From Dickeya chrysanthemi NCPPB 402 (GTDB taxonomy: Bacteria; Pseudomonadota; Gammaproteobacteria; Enterobacterales; Enterobacteriaceae), in NCBI RefSeq assembly GCF_000406105.1, contig NZ_CM001974.1, positions 3,677,010-3,741,009 of the forward strand: a stretch of DNA of 64,000 bases, written 5' to 3'. Under the pieces are notes generated by a model that saw nothing but the letters and a program-made list of their open reading frames with translations, had not been told where the DNA came from and did not search any database. Shown here one piece after another: positions 1 through 8,551 of the stretch. Made by a program: the position numbers and the translations under genes. Position 1 is the stretch's first letter; each line of letters begins with the position of its first letter.

Positions 1-1
1 T

Positions 2-1030
2 GAAAAGCTGGTGATTTCCCTGCGGGAAAACGCCTCGGCCTACGACCTGATGTTGATGGACGACAGCTGGAGCCCGGAATTCGCCGGTAACGGCTGGCTA
101 CAACCGTTGCCAGACAACCTGCAAAGCAGTGACTTCATTCCGGCGGTACTGAACGTCTCGCGCGTGCCGGAGAACAGCGGCCCGGCGTACAGCCTGCCGG
201 TGGTCGGTAACGTGGCGATGTTTGCTTATCGCCAGGATCTGTTCGATAAACACCAGCTCAAGGCGCCCGCCAGTTGGGACGCGGTGCTGAACGATGCCAA
301 CACCCTGCAACAGCAGGAGCCGGGCGTCTCCGGTGTAGTGTTCCGCGGCATGAAAGGCAACCCGATCGTTTCCGGCTTTATGCCGATGTTATGGGCCTAC
401 GGCGGCAATGTTGTCACCAACGGCAAAGCGTCGCTGGATTCCCCGCAAGCGCTACAGGCGCTCAATACCCTGAAAGCGCTGAAAGCCTTCGCCCCTACCG
501 GGGTTGAAGTGTACAACGCCGCCGATGTGCGCCAGGCGATGGAACAGGGCAAAGCGGCGATGGCAATCGAAGTCTGGCCGGCCTGGGCCGCAACGCTGGA
601 CGACGCCGCCAAATCCAAAGTGGTCGGCAACATGACGCTGCAACCGGCACCGGGACAGAACGCCGGCCCGTCGCCGATGCTGGGCATCTGGCAGATGGCG
701 ATCGCCAAAAACAGCCGGCACAACGAACTGGCGCAACAATTCCTGAGCTACCTCACCAGCGCGGAAAACCAGAAAGCGCTGGCGCTGGAACTGGGGTTAC
801 CGCCGACTCGCCGCAGCGTCTATCAGGATGCGCAGGTGGTGCAGAAATACCGCTGGTATCCGGCGCAACTGGCGGCGCTGGAAGCAGGCAAGGCGCGCCC
901 GCGTATCCGCAACTGGCAGGAAGTGGAAAGCCTCCTCGGCGACTACCTGCAACTGGCGCTGATGGATCAAATGCCGGCGCAAGTCGCGTTGCAGCAGGCC
1001 AATCAGAAGATCGCGCAAGTACTGAAGTAA
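2..1030 (+). CDS. Sugar ABC transporter substrate-binding protein, 5' end missing
   Basis: The frame is open from base 2, so the real start and the export signal lie before the window; the GTG at 11 is just an in-frame codon. About 342 C-terminal residues remain of a protein that is usually 410-430 long. The sequence has the look of family 1 (MalE/UgpB type) binding proteins, with a DLMLMDDSW stretch, a GNVAMFAYRQDLF crossover segment and a C-terminal part rich in aromatic residues. In the periplasm it would hand a sugar or sugar derivative to the permeases encoded 58 bases downstream. The ligand cannot be read from the sequence. Family and role are secure from context; substrate is unknown. 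Confidence 0.85.
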   Translation, partial: EKLVISLRENASAYDLMLMDDSWSPEFAGNGWLQPLPDNLQSSDFIPAVLNVSRVPENSGPAYSLPVVGNVAMFAYRQDLFDKHQLKAPASWDAVLNDANTLQQQEPGVSGVVFRGMKGNPIVSGFMPMLWAYGGNVVTNGKASLDSPQALQALNTLKALKAFAPTGVEVYNAADVRQAMEQGKAAMAIEVWPAWAATLDDAAKSKVVGNMTLQPAPGQNAGPSPMLGIWQMAIAKNSRHNELAQQFLSYLTSAENQKALALELGLPPTRRSVYQDAQVVQKYRWYPAQLAALEAGKARPRIRNWQEVESLLGDYLQLALMDQMPAQVALQQANQKIAQVLK

Positions 1031-1088
1031 CCCGCACTGAAATCACTGTTGTCGGGCGGGCTACGGCCTGCCCATGCAAGGACATCCC

Positions 1089-1961
1089 ATGCATTTTGAT
1101 TCCCGCTGGCAACGCTGGCTGCTGCTGATGCCCGCCGCCACGCTGCTGCTACTGCTGACGCTCTATCCCATCGGCCAGATGCTGCTCTACTCGTTCAGCA
1201 AGGTGGATTACGCCGCCGCCAGCCGCAGTTGGGTCGGGCTGGAAAACTACCGCCAGTTGTTCGCCGACTGGTTTTTCACCACCAGCCTGAAAAACACCCT
1301 GCTGTTCTCGTTCGGCAGTTCGCTGTTGCAAGTGCTGCTGGGGCTGGCGCTGGCGTTATTGCTGTACCGCCATTTTCCCGGTCGCCAGTGGGTGCTGAGC
1401 CTGCTGATTTACCCGATGATGATCTCCACGCTGGTGTGCTCGGCTATCTGGCGCCTGTGGTTTCATTACGATGTCGGCCTGCTGAATAATTGCCTGAGCG
1501 CGCTGGGGTTGATGCCGCAACCGTGGTTGTCCAGCCCGCATCTGGCGCTGTGGTCGCTGATGCTGGTGGATATCTGGCAATGGACGCCGATGGCTTGTCT
1601 GATCATTCTCGCCGGGTTGCAGGGCATCCCCAAAGACCTGCTGGAAGCCGCCGAGAGCGACGGCGCCAGCGGCTGGAAACGGCTGTGGTACGTCACGCTG
1701 CCGCTGGTTCGCCAGCCGATTATGCTGGCGCTGCTGCTGCGCTCCATCGACACCTTCAAGCTGTTCGACAAAGTGTACGCCCTGACCGGCGGCGGTCCCG
1801 GTTATGCCACCGAAACGCTGTCGCTGTATATCTATCAGCAGGGCTTCAAGTTCTTCAATCTGGGGCTCGCCAGCGCCGGCGCGGTGATCATGCTGCTGTT
1901 CGCCGCCGCCATGAGCCTGGTCTACGCCTGGCAGTTGCTGCGCGGAGGGAAAAACGCATGA
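1089..1961 (+). CDS. Carbohydrate ABC transporter permease, MalF/UgpA type
   Basis: Inner-membrane subunit with about six hydrophobic segments and the EAA loop (EAAESDGASGWKRLWYVTLP) through which permeases of this class contact the ATPase. I chose the ATG at 1089 because an AAGGA stands at a normal distance before it; an in-frame ATG at 1074 would add five residues and has no good ribosome site. Length (290 aa) is normal for the family. It overlaps the next permease by four bases (ATGA), so the two are translationally coupled and should form a heterodimeric channel. Confidence 0.88.
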   Translation: MHFDSRWQRWLLLMPAATLLLLLTLYPIGQMLLYSFSKVDYAAASRSWVGLENYRQLFADWFFTTSLKNTLLFSFGSSLLQVLLGLALALLLYRHFPGRQWVLSLLIYPMMISTLVCSAIWRLWFHYDVGLLNNCLSALGLMPQPWLSSPHLALWSLMLVDIWQWTPMACLIILAGLQGIPKDLLEAAESDGASGWKRLWYVTLPLVRQPIMLALLLRSIDTFKLFDKVYALTGGGPGYATETLSLYIYQQGFKFFNLGLASAGAVIMLLFAAAMSLVYAWQLLRGGKNA

Positions 1962-2785
1962 GACTCCCCTACTGGCTGATGGCGCTGCGTGCGTTTGCGC
2001 TGGCCGTCGCGTTGCTGTTTTTCACCCTGCCGATCCTGTGGATGGCGGCGACGGCGTTTAAATCTACCGCGGAATTTTCCAGTCTGAGTAGCCCGTTCTG
2101 GCCACAACAGTGGACGCTCACTCACCTCAAAAGCCTGCTGGACAACGGCGTTGGCGCACGGCTGTTCAATACCCTGTGGGTCGCCGCCGGCGCCACGGCG
2201 CTCTCGCTGCTGACCGGTTTTTTGGCCGCCTATACGCTGGCGCGCCACCGCTTCCCGGCACGGCTGGACAGCCTGTTCCTGCTGTTGGTGCTGCTTGTCA
2301 AAATGATGCCGCCGATGGTGGTAGCTATCCCGCTGTATTCGTTGCTCAAGTCGCTGCATCTGCTTAACAGCCTGACCGGGCTGATGCTGGCGTATCAGGT
2401 CTATACCCTGCCGTTTTGTATCTGGATGCTGCTCAGCTTTATCCGCGATGTGCCGCTGTCGCTGGAAGAAGCCGCCGCGATGGACGGTGCCGGGCTGTGG
2501 CGGCGGCTGCGCTACATCGTGCTGCCGGTGTGCGCTCCCGGTCTGGTCGCCACCACGATTTTCACCCTGATCATGGCGTGGAACGAATTTCTGTTCGCCT
2601 TGCTGTACCTGCAAACCCCGCAGCAGTTCACGCTGCCGCTATTTATCGCCAACTTTATGACCGAAAACCAGATCTACTGGGGAGAACTGATGAGCATCGG
2701 GTTGCTGTCTTCACTGCCGGTGCTGCTGGTGGCGGGCTTTGTTCAACGTTATTTGCTGCGCGGCTTTGCCGTCAGCCAGAAATAG
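1958..2785 (+). CDS. Carbohydrate ABC transporter permease, MalG/UgpE type
   Basis: Second inner-membrane channel subunit, 275 aa with about six membrane segments. The EAA loop is present (EEAAAMDGAGLWRRLRYIVLP) and the C-terminus ends shortly after the last helix, as in MalG-type partners. The start at 1958 overlaps the stop of the first permease and is preceded by CGGAGGGA, a strong ribosome site; the frame is open far upstream, but the longer reading is only a shadow of the first permease. The stop is 9 bases before the ATPase start. Confidence 0.88.
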   Translation: MRLPYWLMALRAFALAVALLFFTLPILWMAATAFKSTAEFSSLSSPFWPQQWTLTHLKSLLDNGVGARLFNTLWVAAGATALSLLTGFLAAYTLARHRFPARLDSLFLLLVLLVKMMPPMVVAIPLYSLLKSLHLLNSLTGLMLAYQVYTLPFCIWMLLSFIRDVPLSLEEAAAMDGAGLWRRLRYIVLPVCAPGLVATTIFTLIMAWNEFLFALLYLQTPQQFTLPLFIANFMTENQIYWGELMSIGLLSSLPVLLVAGFVQRYLLRGFAVSQK

Positions 2786-2794
2786 GACTCGCGG

Positions 2795-3883
2795 ATGAGT
2801 GAATTACGCTTACATCAAATCGCCAAACGCTACGGTCGTCAACCGGTGCTGCACGGCATCGACCTGCATATCCGACAGGGCGAACTGGTGGTGTTCGTCG
2901 GCCCGTCCGGCTGCGGTAAATCAACGCTGCTGCGCACTATCGCCGGGCTGGAACAACAAGACAGCGGGCAGATCCTGCTGGGCGGCGAGGATATTTCGCG
3001 CCAGCCGCCGGGCCAACGGGAAATGGCGATGGTCTTCCAATCCTACGCGCTGTACCCGCACATGACCGTGGCGGAAAACATGGGCTTCGCGCTGAAGATG
3101 GCGGGAGAACGACGTCAGGTGATTGACGAAAAAGTGGCACAGGTGGCGGAGAGGCTACAACTGACGCCGTTGCTGCACCGTAAACCCGGCGCACTTTCCG
3201 GCGGCCAGCGCCAGCGGGTGGCGATTGGCCGCGCCATCGTGCGTAAACCGCGCCTGTTTCTGTTCGACGAACCGCTGTCCAATCTGGACGCCAAACTGCG
3301 CACCCACACCCGGGTGCAGTTGAAGGCGCTGCATCAGCAACTGGCCGCCACCATGATTTACGTCACCCATGATCAGGTGGAGGCGATGACGCTGGCCGAC
3401 CGCATCGTCGTGCTGCACGAAGGCCGCATCGCGCAGGTAGGAACGCCGGAAGAGCTGTACCACCAGCCTGCCACGACCTTTGTCGCCGGGTTTATCGGCA
3501 CGCCGGAAATGAACTTTTTTCCGCTGTCGCCCGGCCAAATGCCGTCGCCCAATCAAACACTGTCGCCGTGGCTGCAACGGCTGGTACATGATGAGCGTGC
3601 CGTGACCCTCGGCATTCGCCCGGACGCCTTCGAGATTGCCGAGGGTACCCCAACCTTTCAGGTCGATCTGGTGGAAAATCTGGGCGCGCAGTATCACCTG
3701 CATGGTCACTTCATCCATGAACCCGGTATGAAACTGGTGGTGGAAAGCCGCACCCCGGCGCGCCTCGGTCAGGAGCTGGCGCTACAGGTCGTAGCGGAAC
3801 ACTGCCACTGGTTTGATGCCGACGGCCGGCGTTTACCGTCGTCGCCTCACGCCGGGCAACAGGAGCACAGGCATGGAGCTTGA
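2795..3883 (+). CDS. ABC transporter ATP-binding protein, MalK/UgpC type
   Basis: Cytoplasmic ATPase of the importer. Visible motifs are Walker A GPSGCGKST (residues 36-44), the Q-loop VFQSYALYPH, the signature LSGGQRQRVAIGRA, Walker B LFLFDEP and the H-loop THD. After about residue 235 comes a TOBE-type regulatory region as in MalK and UgpC, which matches the 362-residue length. It overlaps the following metallo-hydrolase gene by 11 bases, so that enzyme is made together with the transporter. Confidence 0.9.
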   Translation: MSELRLHQIAKRYGRQPVLHGIDLHIRQGELVVFVGPSGCGKSTLLRTIAGLEQQDSGQILLGGEDISRQPPGQREMAMVFQSYALYPHMTVAENMGFALKMAGERRQVIDEKVAQVAERLQLTPLLHRKPGALSGGQRQRVAIGRAIVRKPRLFLFDEPLSNLDAKLRTHTRVQLKALHQQLAATMIYVTHDQVEAMTLADRIVVLHEGRIAQVGTPEELYHQPATTFVAGFIGTPEMNFFPLSPGQMPSPNQTLSPWLQRLVHDERAVTLGIRPDAFEIAEGTPTFQVDLVENLGAQYHLHGHFIHEPGMKLVVESRTPARLGQELALQVVAEHCHWFDADGRRLPSSPHAGQQEHRHGA

Positions 3884-4640
3884 CATCCTCGGCAGCGGCG
3901 AAGCCTACGACAGCCAGCGGGTCAACGCCGCGATACAGGTCAGCGAAGGCGGATTCCAACTGCTGGTAGATTGCGGCCCGACGGTACCGCAGGCGCTGTG
4001 GCAGCGCCAGACCGCGCCGGACGACATTCACGCCATCTACATGACTCACGCCCACCCCGACCACGTACTCGGCCTGACCACCTGGCTTAACTGGTGCGAA
4101 TCCTGCGGGCGCACCGCGCCGCTGACCCTTATCGCGCCGCGTCAGCAACGGCCGCAGTTGCAGCGTCTGGCGGATTTCGCCTTCTGGCCCGCCGGTCGGC
4201 CGCTGTTTACCCTTGACTGGCAGGACAGCGAAAGCCTGAGCGAACTGGGGCCGTGGCGCTGCCAGACCGCACCGACCCGCCACTCGGTGCCCAACCGTTC
4301 GCTGTATCTCAGTGGCGAACAGGGGTCGCTGTTCTATAGCGGCGACGGTCAGGTCACCACGGCCGGTGCCGCACTGCTGGCGCAGGCGGATCTGGCGCTG
4401 GTGGAATGTTTTTCACTGCAAGCCATGAACAACACCGGGCACGGTAACTGGCCGCAGGTACAGACGCTGGCGCGCAAACCGGGTGCGCGGCTGGGCCTGT
4501 ACCACGTACAACAGTCGCAAAAAGCGGCGCTGCAACAGGTTATCGCGGCCTCGTCCGGCGTATTTCTGCCGGAACAGGGCGACCGGGCGCACTGCCGCAA
4601 CGGTAGCTGGCACATCATCAAGGAAGCCGGACATGAATAA
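3873..4640 (+). CDS. Metallo-beta-lactamase-fold hydrolase co-encoded with a sugar ABC importer
   Basis: Cytoplasmic 255-residue MBL-fold protein with no signal peptide. The metal-binding motif THAHPDHVLG gives His59, His61, Asp63 and His64; later histidines (in TRHSVPN and near NTGHGNW) and the Asp of YSGDG complete a two-metal site like that of RNase Z and PhnP-type phosphodiesterases. The start at 3873 has GGAG just upstream and overlaps the ATPase; the longer open frame is not needed. Its place inside the operon suggests that it cuts the imported compound, perhaps a phosphodiester or lactone of a sugar. That function is inference. Confidence 0.8.
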   Translation: MELDILGSGEAYDSQRVNAAIQVSEGGFQLLVDCGPTVPQALWQRQTAPDDIHAIYMTHAHPDHVLGLTTWLNWCESCGRTAPLTLIAPRQQRPQLQRLADFAFWPAGRPLFTLDWQDSESLSELGPWRCQTAPTRHSVPNRSLYLSGEQGSLFYSGDGQVTTAGAALLAQADLALVECFSLQAMNNTGHGNWPQVQTLARKPGARLGLYHVQQSQKAALQQVIAASSGVFLPEQGDRAHCRNGSWHIIKEAGHE

Positions 4641-5619
4641 AAAACGCATCACCTCGATTGATGTCGCTCGCTGCGCCGGTGTTTCGCCATCGGCAGTGTC
4701 GCGCACGTATTCTGCGCCGGGCAAGGTCAGCCAGGCGACCCGTGCAAGGGTGCTGGCGGCGGCGGATGCGCTGGGCTATCGTCCCAATGCGCTGGCGCGG
4801 GCGCTGGTCAATTCCGGGCGACACGGCTCCGGCATCGTGGCGGTGGTGATGGGCGAATTCGATAATCCGTTCCAGCCCTGGCTGTTTAATCTGCTGACGC
4901 AGGCGCTACAACAACACGGTCTGGTGCCGATGCTGGTCAGCGTCACCGAACAGTGCGATATCCGCGCCCGGTTGCAGCAAGCGCTGTCATGGCAGGTGGA
5001 AGCGGCGATCATTTCTGCCGGTAGCCTGTCGCGGGAAACCACCGAGCGCTGTCTGGAGCTGTCGCTGCCGATGGTGTTGATGGGCCGGGAAGACCAGCGG
5101 GAAACCGTTACCGCGGTGCTGTCCGATAACCGGCTGGCCGGCGAACTGGCGGCCGACCATCTGATTTCGCTGGGGCTGACCCGGCTGGCCTATATCGCCG
5201 GTCGTCAGGATGGGCAGGCTTCGCTGGAACGGCTGGCGGGTTTTCGTCAGCGTCTGGTCAGCCGTGGTCGGCCGGAACCGATGGTAGCCGATAACCCGGA
5301 TTACGCTTACCACAGCGGCTACCGTGCTATGTGCCGCCTGCTGCAACGGCACCCGACGGTGGAAGGCGTATTCTGCGCCTGCGACGCGTTAGCCTTCGGC
5401 GCGCTGGATGCGCTCAGGCTAAACGGCGGCCCGGCCTGCACGGTGGTGGGATGCGATGATACACCGCAAGCTGCCTGGGAAGGCTACCGGTTAACCACGG
5501 TACGCCAACCGGTGGAGCAACTGGTGGCACAGGTGATAAGCCATCTGCAACGGGTGCTGAGCGGCGAAGCGCAACGCGGGGAAACCGTTCGTATTCAACC
5601 AACGCTTACCGTCCGTTAG
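4633..5619 (+). CDS. LacI/GalR family transcriptional regulator
   Basis: 328 residues. The N-terminal helix-turn-helix (SIDVARCAGVSPSAVSRTYSAPGKVS) and the hinge helix (YRPNALARALV) are typical of LacI/GalR, followed by a periplasmic-binding-like effector domain of normal length. The start at 4633 overlaps the hydrolase stop by 8 bases; longer readings of the frame run into that gene. As the last gene of the importer operon it most likely represses or activates the operon in response to the transported compound. Confidence 0.88.
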   Translation: MNKKRITSIDVARCAGVSPSAVSRTYSAPGKVSQATRARVLAAADALGYRPNALARALVNSGRHGSGIVAVVMGEFDNPFQPWLFNLLTQALQQHGLVPMLVSVTEQCDIRARLQQALSWQVEAAIISAGSLSRETTERCLELSLPMVLMGREDQRETVTAVLSDNRLAGELAADHLISLGLTRLAYIAGRQDGQASLERLAGFRQRLVSRGRPEPMVADNPDYAYHSGYRAMCRLLQRHPTVEGVFCACDALAFGALDALRLNGGPACTVVGCDDTPQAAWEGYRLTTVRQPVEQLVAQVISHLQRVLSGEAQRGETVRIQPTLTVR

Positions 5620-5624
5620 ACTCG

Positions 5625-5668
5625 CGGTTATCGGGCACGCATCGTCGCCCGAGAACCGTGCTCCTTTT
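5625..5668 (+). terminator. Hairpin terminator after the sugar ABC operon
   Basis: The arms CGGTTATCGGGC and GCCCGAGAACCG pair with one mismatch and are followed by a T-rich stretch (CTCCTTTT). The hairpin sits six bases after the LacI-type gene and ends just before the convergent LysR gene. Confidence 0.6.
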
Positions 5669-5678
5669 CCATCAGCCA

Positions 5679-6581
5679 TTATTCACGCCGTATCGGATGA
5701 TTGTGTTCCATAAAATCCAGAAAACGGCGCACCATCGGAATGCTGGCGCTGCGTTTAAGGTAGCTTACGGCAAAGGTACGGGTGATCGGCGTAGCGACCG
5801 GACGAATGGCGATATCGTACCCCTTCAGGCTGTTTGCCACCGAGGTGCACAGAAACACCACCCCACCGTGATGCATCACCAAATCCATAATGATGTCGAG
5901 ATTGCTGCACTCGCGAAAGCAGGTATCCGCCAGCCCGGCACGGCTGAACGCCGCCGACACCGCCGCATGTTCGCCGGTGCCTTTCTGCGGCACAATCGGC
6001 CGCTCCAGCGCCAATTGCTCCAGCGTCAGGCTGGGGTGCTCCGCCAGCGGATGGCCGGCCGCCATCACCGCCACCAGATTGTCATCCTGGAAAATGGTGT
6101 GATTAAACAGCGGATCCTGCAAATAATCATCAAACGGCGTAGAGAGCGACACGTGAATCTCGGCGTTTCGAACCTTTTCCAACAGGTCGCTGCTCACGCC
6201 ATCAATAAAAGACAACTCGATATTCGGGTGCTGTTTCTGAAATAGCGTAAACACATCGTAGTATGTCAACCGGTTGAAGATAGGAATCACCCCGACCATC
6301 AGGGCGCCATCCTGACTTTCTTCGTACGATTGCACAAATTGTTCTACATCATAATACTCGCGAATCAACGGCTTGATTTTTTCGTCAAACGCCTCGCCGA
6401 ATGGCGTTAACGCAAATTGCCGGGTGGTGCGATTAATCAGTTTTCGTTCCAGCTCCTGCTCCAGTCGGGATATTTCCTGAGAAAGAAAAGCCTGTGAGAT
6501 ATTGAGTGATTTAGCCGCACGGGTAAAACTCCCTTTCCGTACCAGCTCATGGTAATAGAGTGCTCGTTTTATACTTATCAT
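5679..6581 (-). CDS. LysR family transcriptional regulator
   Basis: 300 residues, the usual LysR length. The N-terminal winged helix (RALYYHELVRKGSFTRAAKSLNISQAFLSQEISRLE, recognised as the LysR pattern) is followed by a substrate-binding domain. It is divergent from the exported alpha/beta hydrolase at 6773, with a 191-base AT-rich gap that would hold both promoters, so the hydrolase is its likely target. The effector is not predictable. Confidence 0.87.
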   Translation of the reverse strand: MISIKRALYYHELVRKGSFTRAAKSLNISQAFLSQEISRLEQELERKLINRTTRQFALTPFGEAFDEKIKPLIREYYDVEQFVQSYEESQDGALMVGVIPIFNRLTYYDVFTLFQKQHPNIELSFIDGVSSDLLEKVRNAEIHVSLSTPFDDYLQDPLFNHTIFQDDNLVAVMAAGHPLAEHPSLTLEQLALERPIVPQKGTGEHAAVSAAFSRAGLADTCFRECSNLDIIMDLVMHHGGVVFLCTSVANSLKGYDIAIRPVATPITRTFAVSYLKRSASIPMVRRFLDFMEHNHPIRRE

Positions 6582-6772
6582 GATTATATTTATTTATAAC
6601 CTTACCGAATACTAATTATATTAACTTGCAAAAATACTAATGTGAGATTAAGCACATTTGCATTAATCCCAGCTATGATAGCCTGCATGATGACTTTTCC
6701 TGCGTTCGTCTACCTACTTGCATATTGATTCAAAAAACAATTCTTGGATAATAATTTTTTAAGGAATAATTC

Positions 6773-7747
6773 ATGCGTACCCCGCCACTCAAGATGATAC
6801 TGTTATCTTCCGTTATGATCGCCGGAGCCGCTCAGGTTACCAGTACGATGGCAGCAGACAACATCCATGAACTGACCCTGACCCCGCGCCAGCCGTCGGT
6901 TAAACTGATTTCCGACGTGGTTTACGCCCAGGTGCCGATTCGTGGCTACCCCAACGTCGCGTTGAAGATGGATATCCTGCAGCCGGAAGCCAAATCACCA
7001 CAGCCCGCCGTGCTGTTTATTACCGGCGGCGGCTTCGTTAACGCCAATAAAGACAACTACATCCAGCAACGGCTGAAACTGGCGGAAGCCGGCTACGTGG
7101 TCGCCAGCATGGAATACCGCGTCGCACCCACCGTGCTATTCCCGGCACCGCTGGAAGACGTGAAATCCGCCATTCGCTATCTGCGCGCCAACGCCGGTAA
7201 ATTCGGCATCGATGCCGGTCATGTGGCGGTGTTCGGCGCTTCCGCCGGCGGCTATCTGGCGGCATTCGCCGGCACGACCAGCGGCAACAAGCAATTTGAC
7301 CGTGGCGAACACCTCGATCAAAGCAGCCAGGTTCAAGCGGTGATCGACTTCTACGGCCTGTCGGACCTGACCCGCGTCGGCGAAGGCTTCCCGGACGAGG
7401 TAGTGCAGAAACACACCTCGCCGTCCGCCACCGAAGCGATTTGGGTCAACGGCACCGCGGTATTCAACGAGGGCGGCCCGATTACCCGCTTCCCGGAGAA
7501 AGCCGCCGCCGCCAACCCCATCAACTATATCAGCAAGAACACGCCGCCCTTTTTAATCATGCACGGCAGCGCCGATACGCTGGTTTCCCCGCGTCAAACC
7601 GAAATCCTGCACCGGGCGCTGGTAGCCCAAGGTATTAACAGCACCTATTACGTGGTGAAAGGTGCGGAGCATGGCGGCGTTTACTGGATGCAACCGGAAA
7701 TCATGCAGAAAGTGATTCAGTTTCTGGACCGTCAGTTGAAGCCATAA
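6773..7747 (+). CDS. Exported alpha/beta hydrolase (esterase/carboxylesterase-like)
   Basis: 324 residues with a Sec-type signal peptide (hydrophobic stretch MILLSSVMIAGAAQV, cleavage probably after TMAA). The catalytic triad is visible: Ser157 in GASAGGY, Asp268 in HGSADTLV and His300 in GAEHGG. The oxyanion motif reads TGGGF instead of the HGGG of hormone-sensitive-lipase esterases. Start at 6773 is supported by AAGGAA nine bases upstream. In the periplasm or outside the cell it would cut ester bonds, for instance on plant cell-wall substituents; the substrate is an inference. Divergent from a LysR regulator. Confidence 0.82.
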   Translation: MRTPPLKMILLSSVMIAGAAQVTSTMAADNIHELTLTPRQPSVKLISDVVYAQVPIRGYPNVALKMDILQPEAKSPQPAVLFITGGGFVNANKDNYIQQRLKLAEAGYVVASMEYRVAPTVLFPAPLEDVKSAIRYLRANAGKFGIDAGHVAVFGASAGGYLAAFAGTTSGNKQFDRGEHLDQSSQVQAVIDFYGLSDLTRVGEGFPDEVVQKHTSPSATEAIWVNGTAVFNEGGPITRFPEKAAAANPINYISKNTPPFLIMHGSADTLVSPRQTEILHRALVAQGINSTYYVVKGAEHGGVYWMQPEIMQKVIQFLDRQLKP

Positions 7748-7749
7748 CC

Positions 7750-7783
7750 GGCTGATCGTCATTAATGGCTGATAGTCATTAAT
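7750..7783. repeat. 17-bp tandem duplication after the hydrolase gene
   Basis: Two copies of a 17-base unit (GGCTGATCGTCATTAAT and the same with one change) lie back to back three bases after the hydrolase stop; a third, decayed copy follows to about 7799. Confidence 0.8.
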
Positions 7784-7805
7784 CAGTTGATCGCCATTTC
7801 GCTGA

Positions 7806-7831
7806 AACGCCTCGTTAGAGGCGTTTTTTTA
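7806..7831 (+). terminator. Rho-independent terminator of the hydrolase gene
   Basis: The arms AACGCCTC and GAGGCGTT form a perfect 8-bp stem with a GTTA loop, followed directly by seven T. Confidence 0.88.
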
Positions 7832-7849
7832 TTCTTCGCTTTTTATGTA

Positions 7850-7976
7850 TATACACAAAATAATTCGAGTTGCAGGAAGGCGGCAAGTGAGTGAATCCCG
7901 ATGAGCTTACTCAGGTAAGTGATTCGGGTGAACGAACGCAGCCAACGCACCTGCAACTTGAAGTATGACGGGTATA
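7850..7976. repeat. ERIC element, copy 1
   Basis: About 127 bases matching the enterobacterial repetitive intergenic consensus: the left end (AATTCGAGTTGCAGGAAGGC), the central palindrome around GAGCTTACTCAGGTAAGTGA and the right end (GCAACTTGAAGTATGACGGG). The central dyad reads CCCGATGAGC/GTGATTCGGG, so it carries compensating changes against the usual CCCCAGG/CCTGGGG type. Confidence 0.92.
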
Positions 7977-8102
7977 TACCCTAAATAATTCGAGTTGCAG
8001 TAAGGCGGCAATCGAGCGAATCCCCAGGAGCTTACACAAGTAAGTGACTGGGGTGAGTGAGGGCAGCCAACGCACCTGTAACTTGAAGTATGAAGGGTAT
8101 AG
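7975..8102. repeat. ERIC element, copy 2, in direct tandem with copy 1
   Basis: Nearly full consensus, including AATCCCCAGGAGCTTACA and AAGTAAGTGACTGGGGTGAG, the sites of the classic ERIC typing primers, and the right end ACTTGAAGTATGAAGGG. It abuts copy 1 and shares the TATACC junction, so the two form a head-to-tail array. Confidence 0.92.
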
Positions 8103-8551
8103 ACAAAAATAACGTACCGCGCGATTGAACTATTGCGCCACATCATTTTTATTCATTTTGGCCAGAAAAGGGTTTTATTATACAAATCAAAAAGACATAT
8201 TAACAACAAAAACAAACAACAAAAATAACATTAATAATAAAACTCACGACAATAATAACATTATTTTGGCCAGTTATCGTATTTTGCAATTATTTTTATC
8301 CGGATATACAAAAAGTTAAATGTGAAGCGCGCCACATATCCCGTCTGGTGCGCGTGTTCCAATTATTCCCATCAAGATATTTTATTTTCCGACACGCGTT
8401 ATTTTCAAACACCTCTTATTTTTAATATATGAGAATTGTTGTTATTCACTGTGCGCACTCATGACGGGTGAATAAGAAAATAAAAAGAGATTTATTGCAG
8501 AGCAGAGAGTCGTTGCTGCAAACCGATATTCGATTTCTGAAAGGTTATTTT
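8103..8551. other. AT-rich leader before the nrfCD-flavin reductase operon
   Basis: No convincing gene. The first half is very A/T-rich with many AAC/AAT runs; the second holds a possible CRP site and the ribosome site of the NrfC-like gene. Short open frames here have no ribosome site and no recognisable protein character. The AT-rich composition contrasts with the GC-rich genes on either side and fits a regulated promoter region. Confidence 0.6.
8321..8336. promoter_or_regulatory. Possible CRP (or FNR-like) operator
   Basis: TGTGA AGCGCG CCACA matches the CRP consensus TGTGA-N6-TCACA in nine of ten positions. It lies about 215 bases before the NrfC-like start, upstream of a plausible promoter. 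Only sequence similarity supports it. Confidence 0.4.

Noticed and set aside
7907..8146. 79-codon frame on the minus strand
   Set aside because: It runs through two ERIC elements and has no ribosome site; the protein would be translated repeat DNA.
8125..8319. 64-codon frame rich in Asn and Lys
   Set aside because: AT-rich leader sequence with no ribosome site and no protein-like composition.
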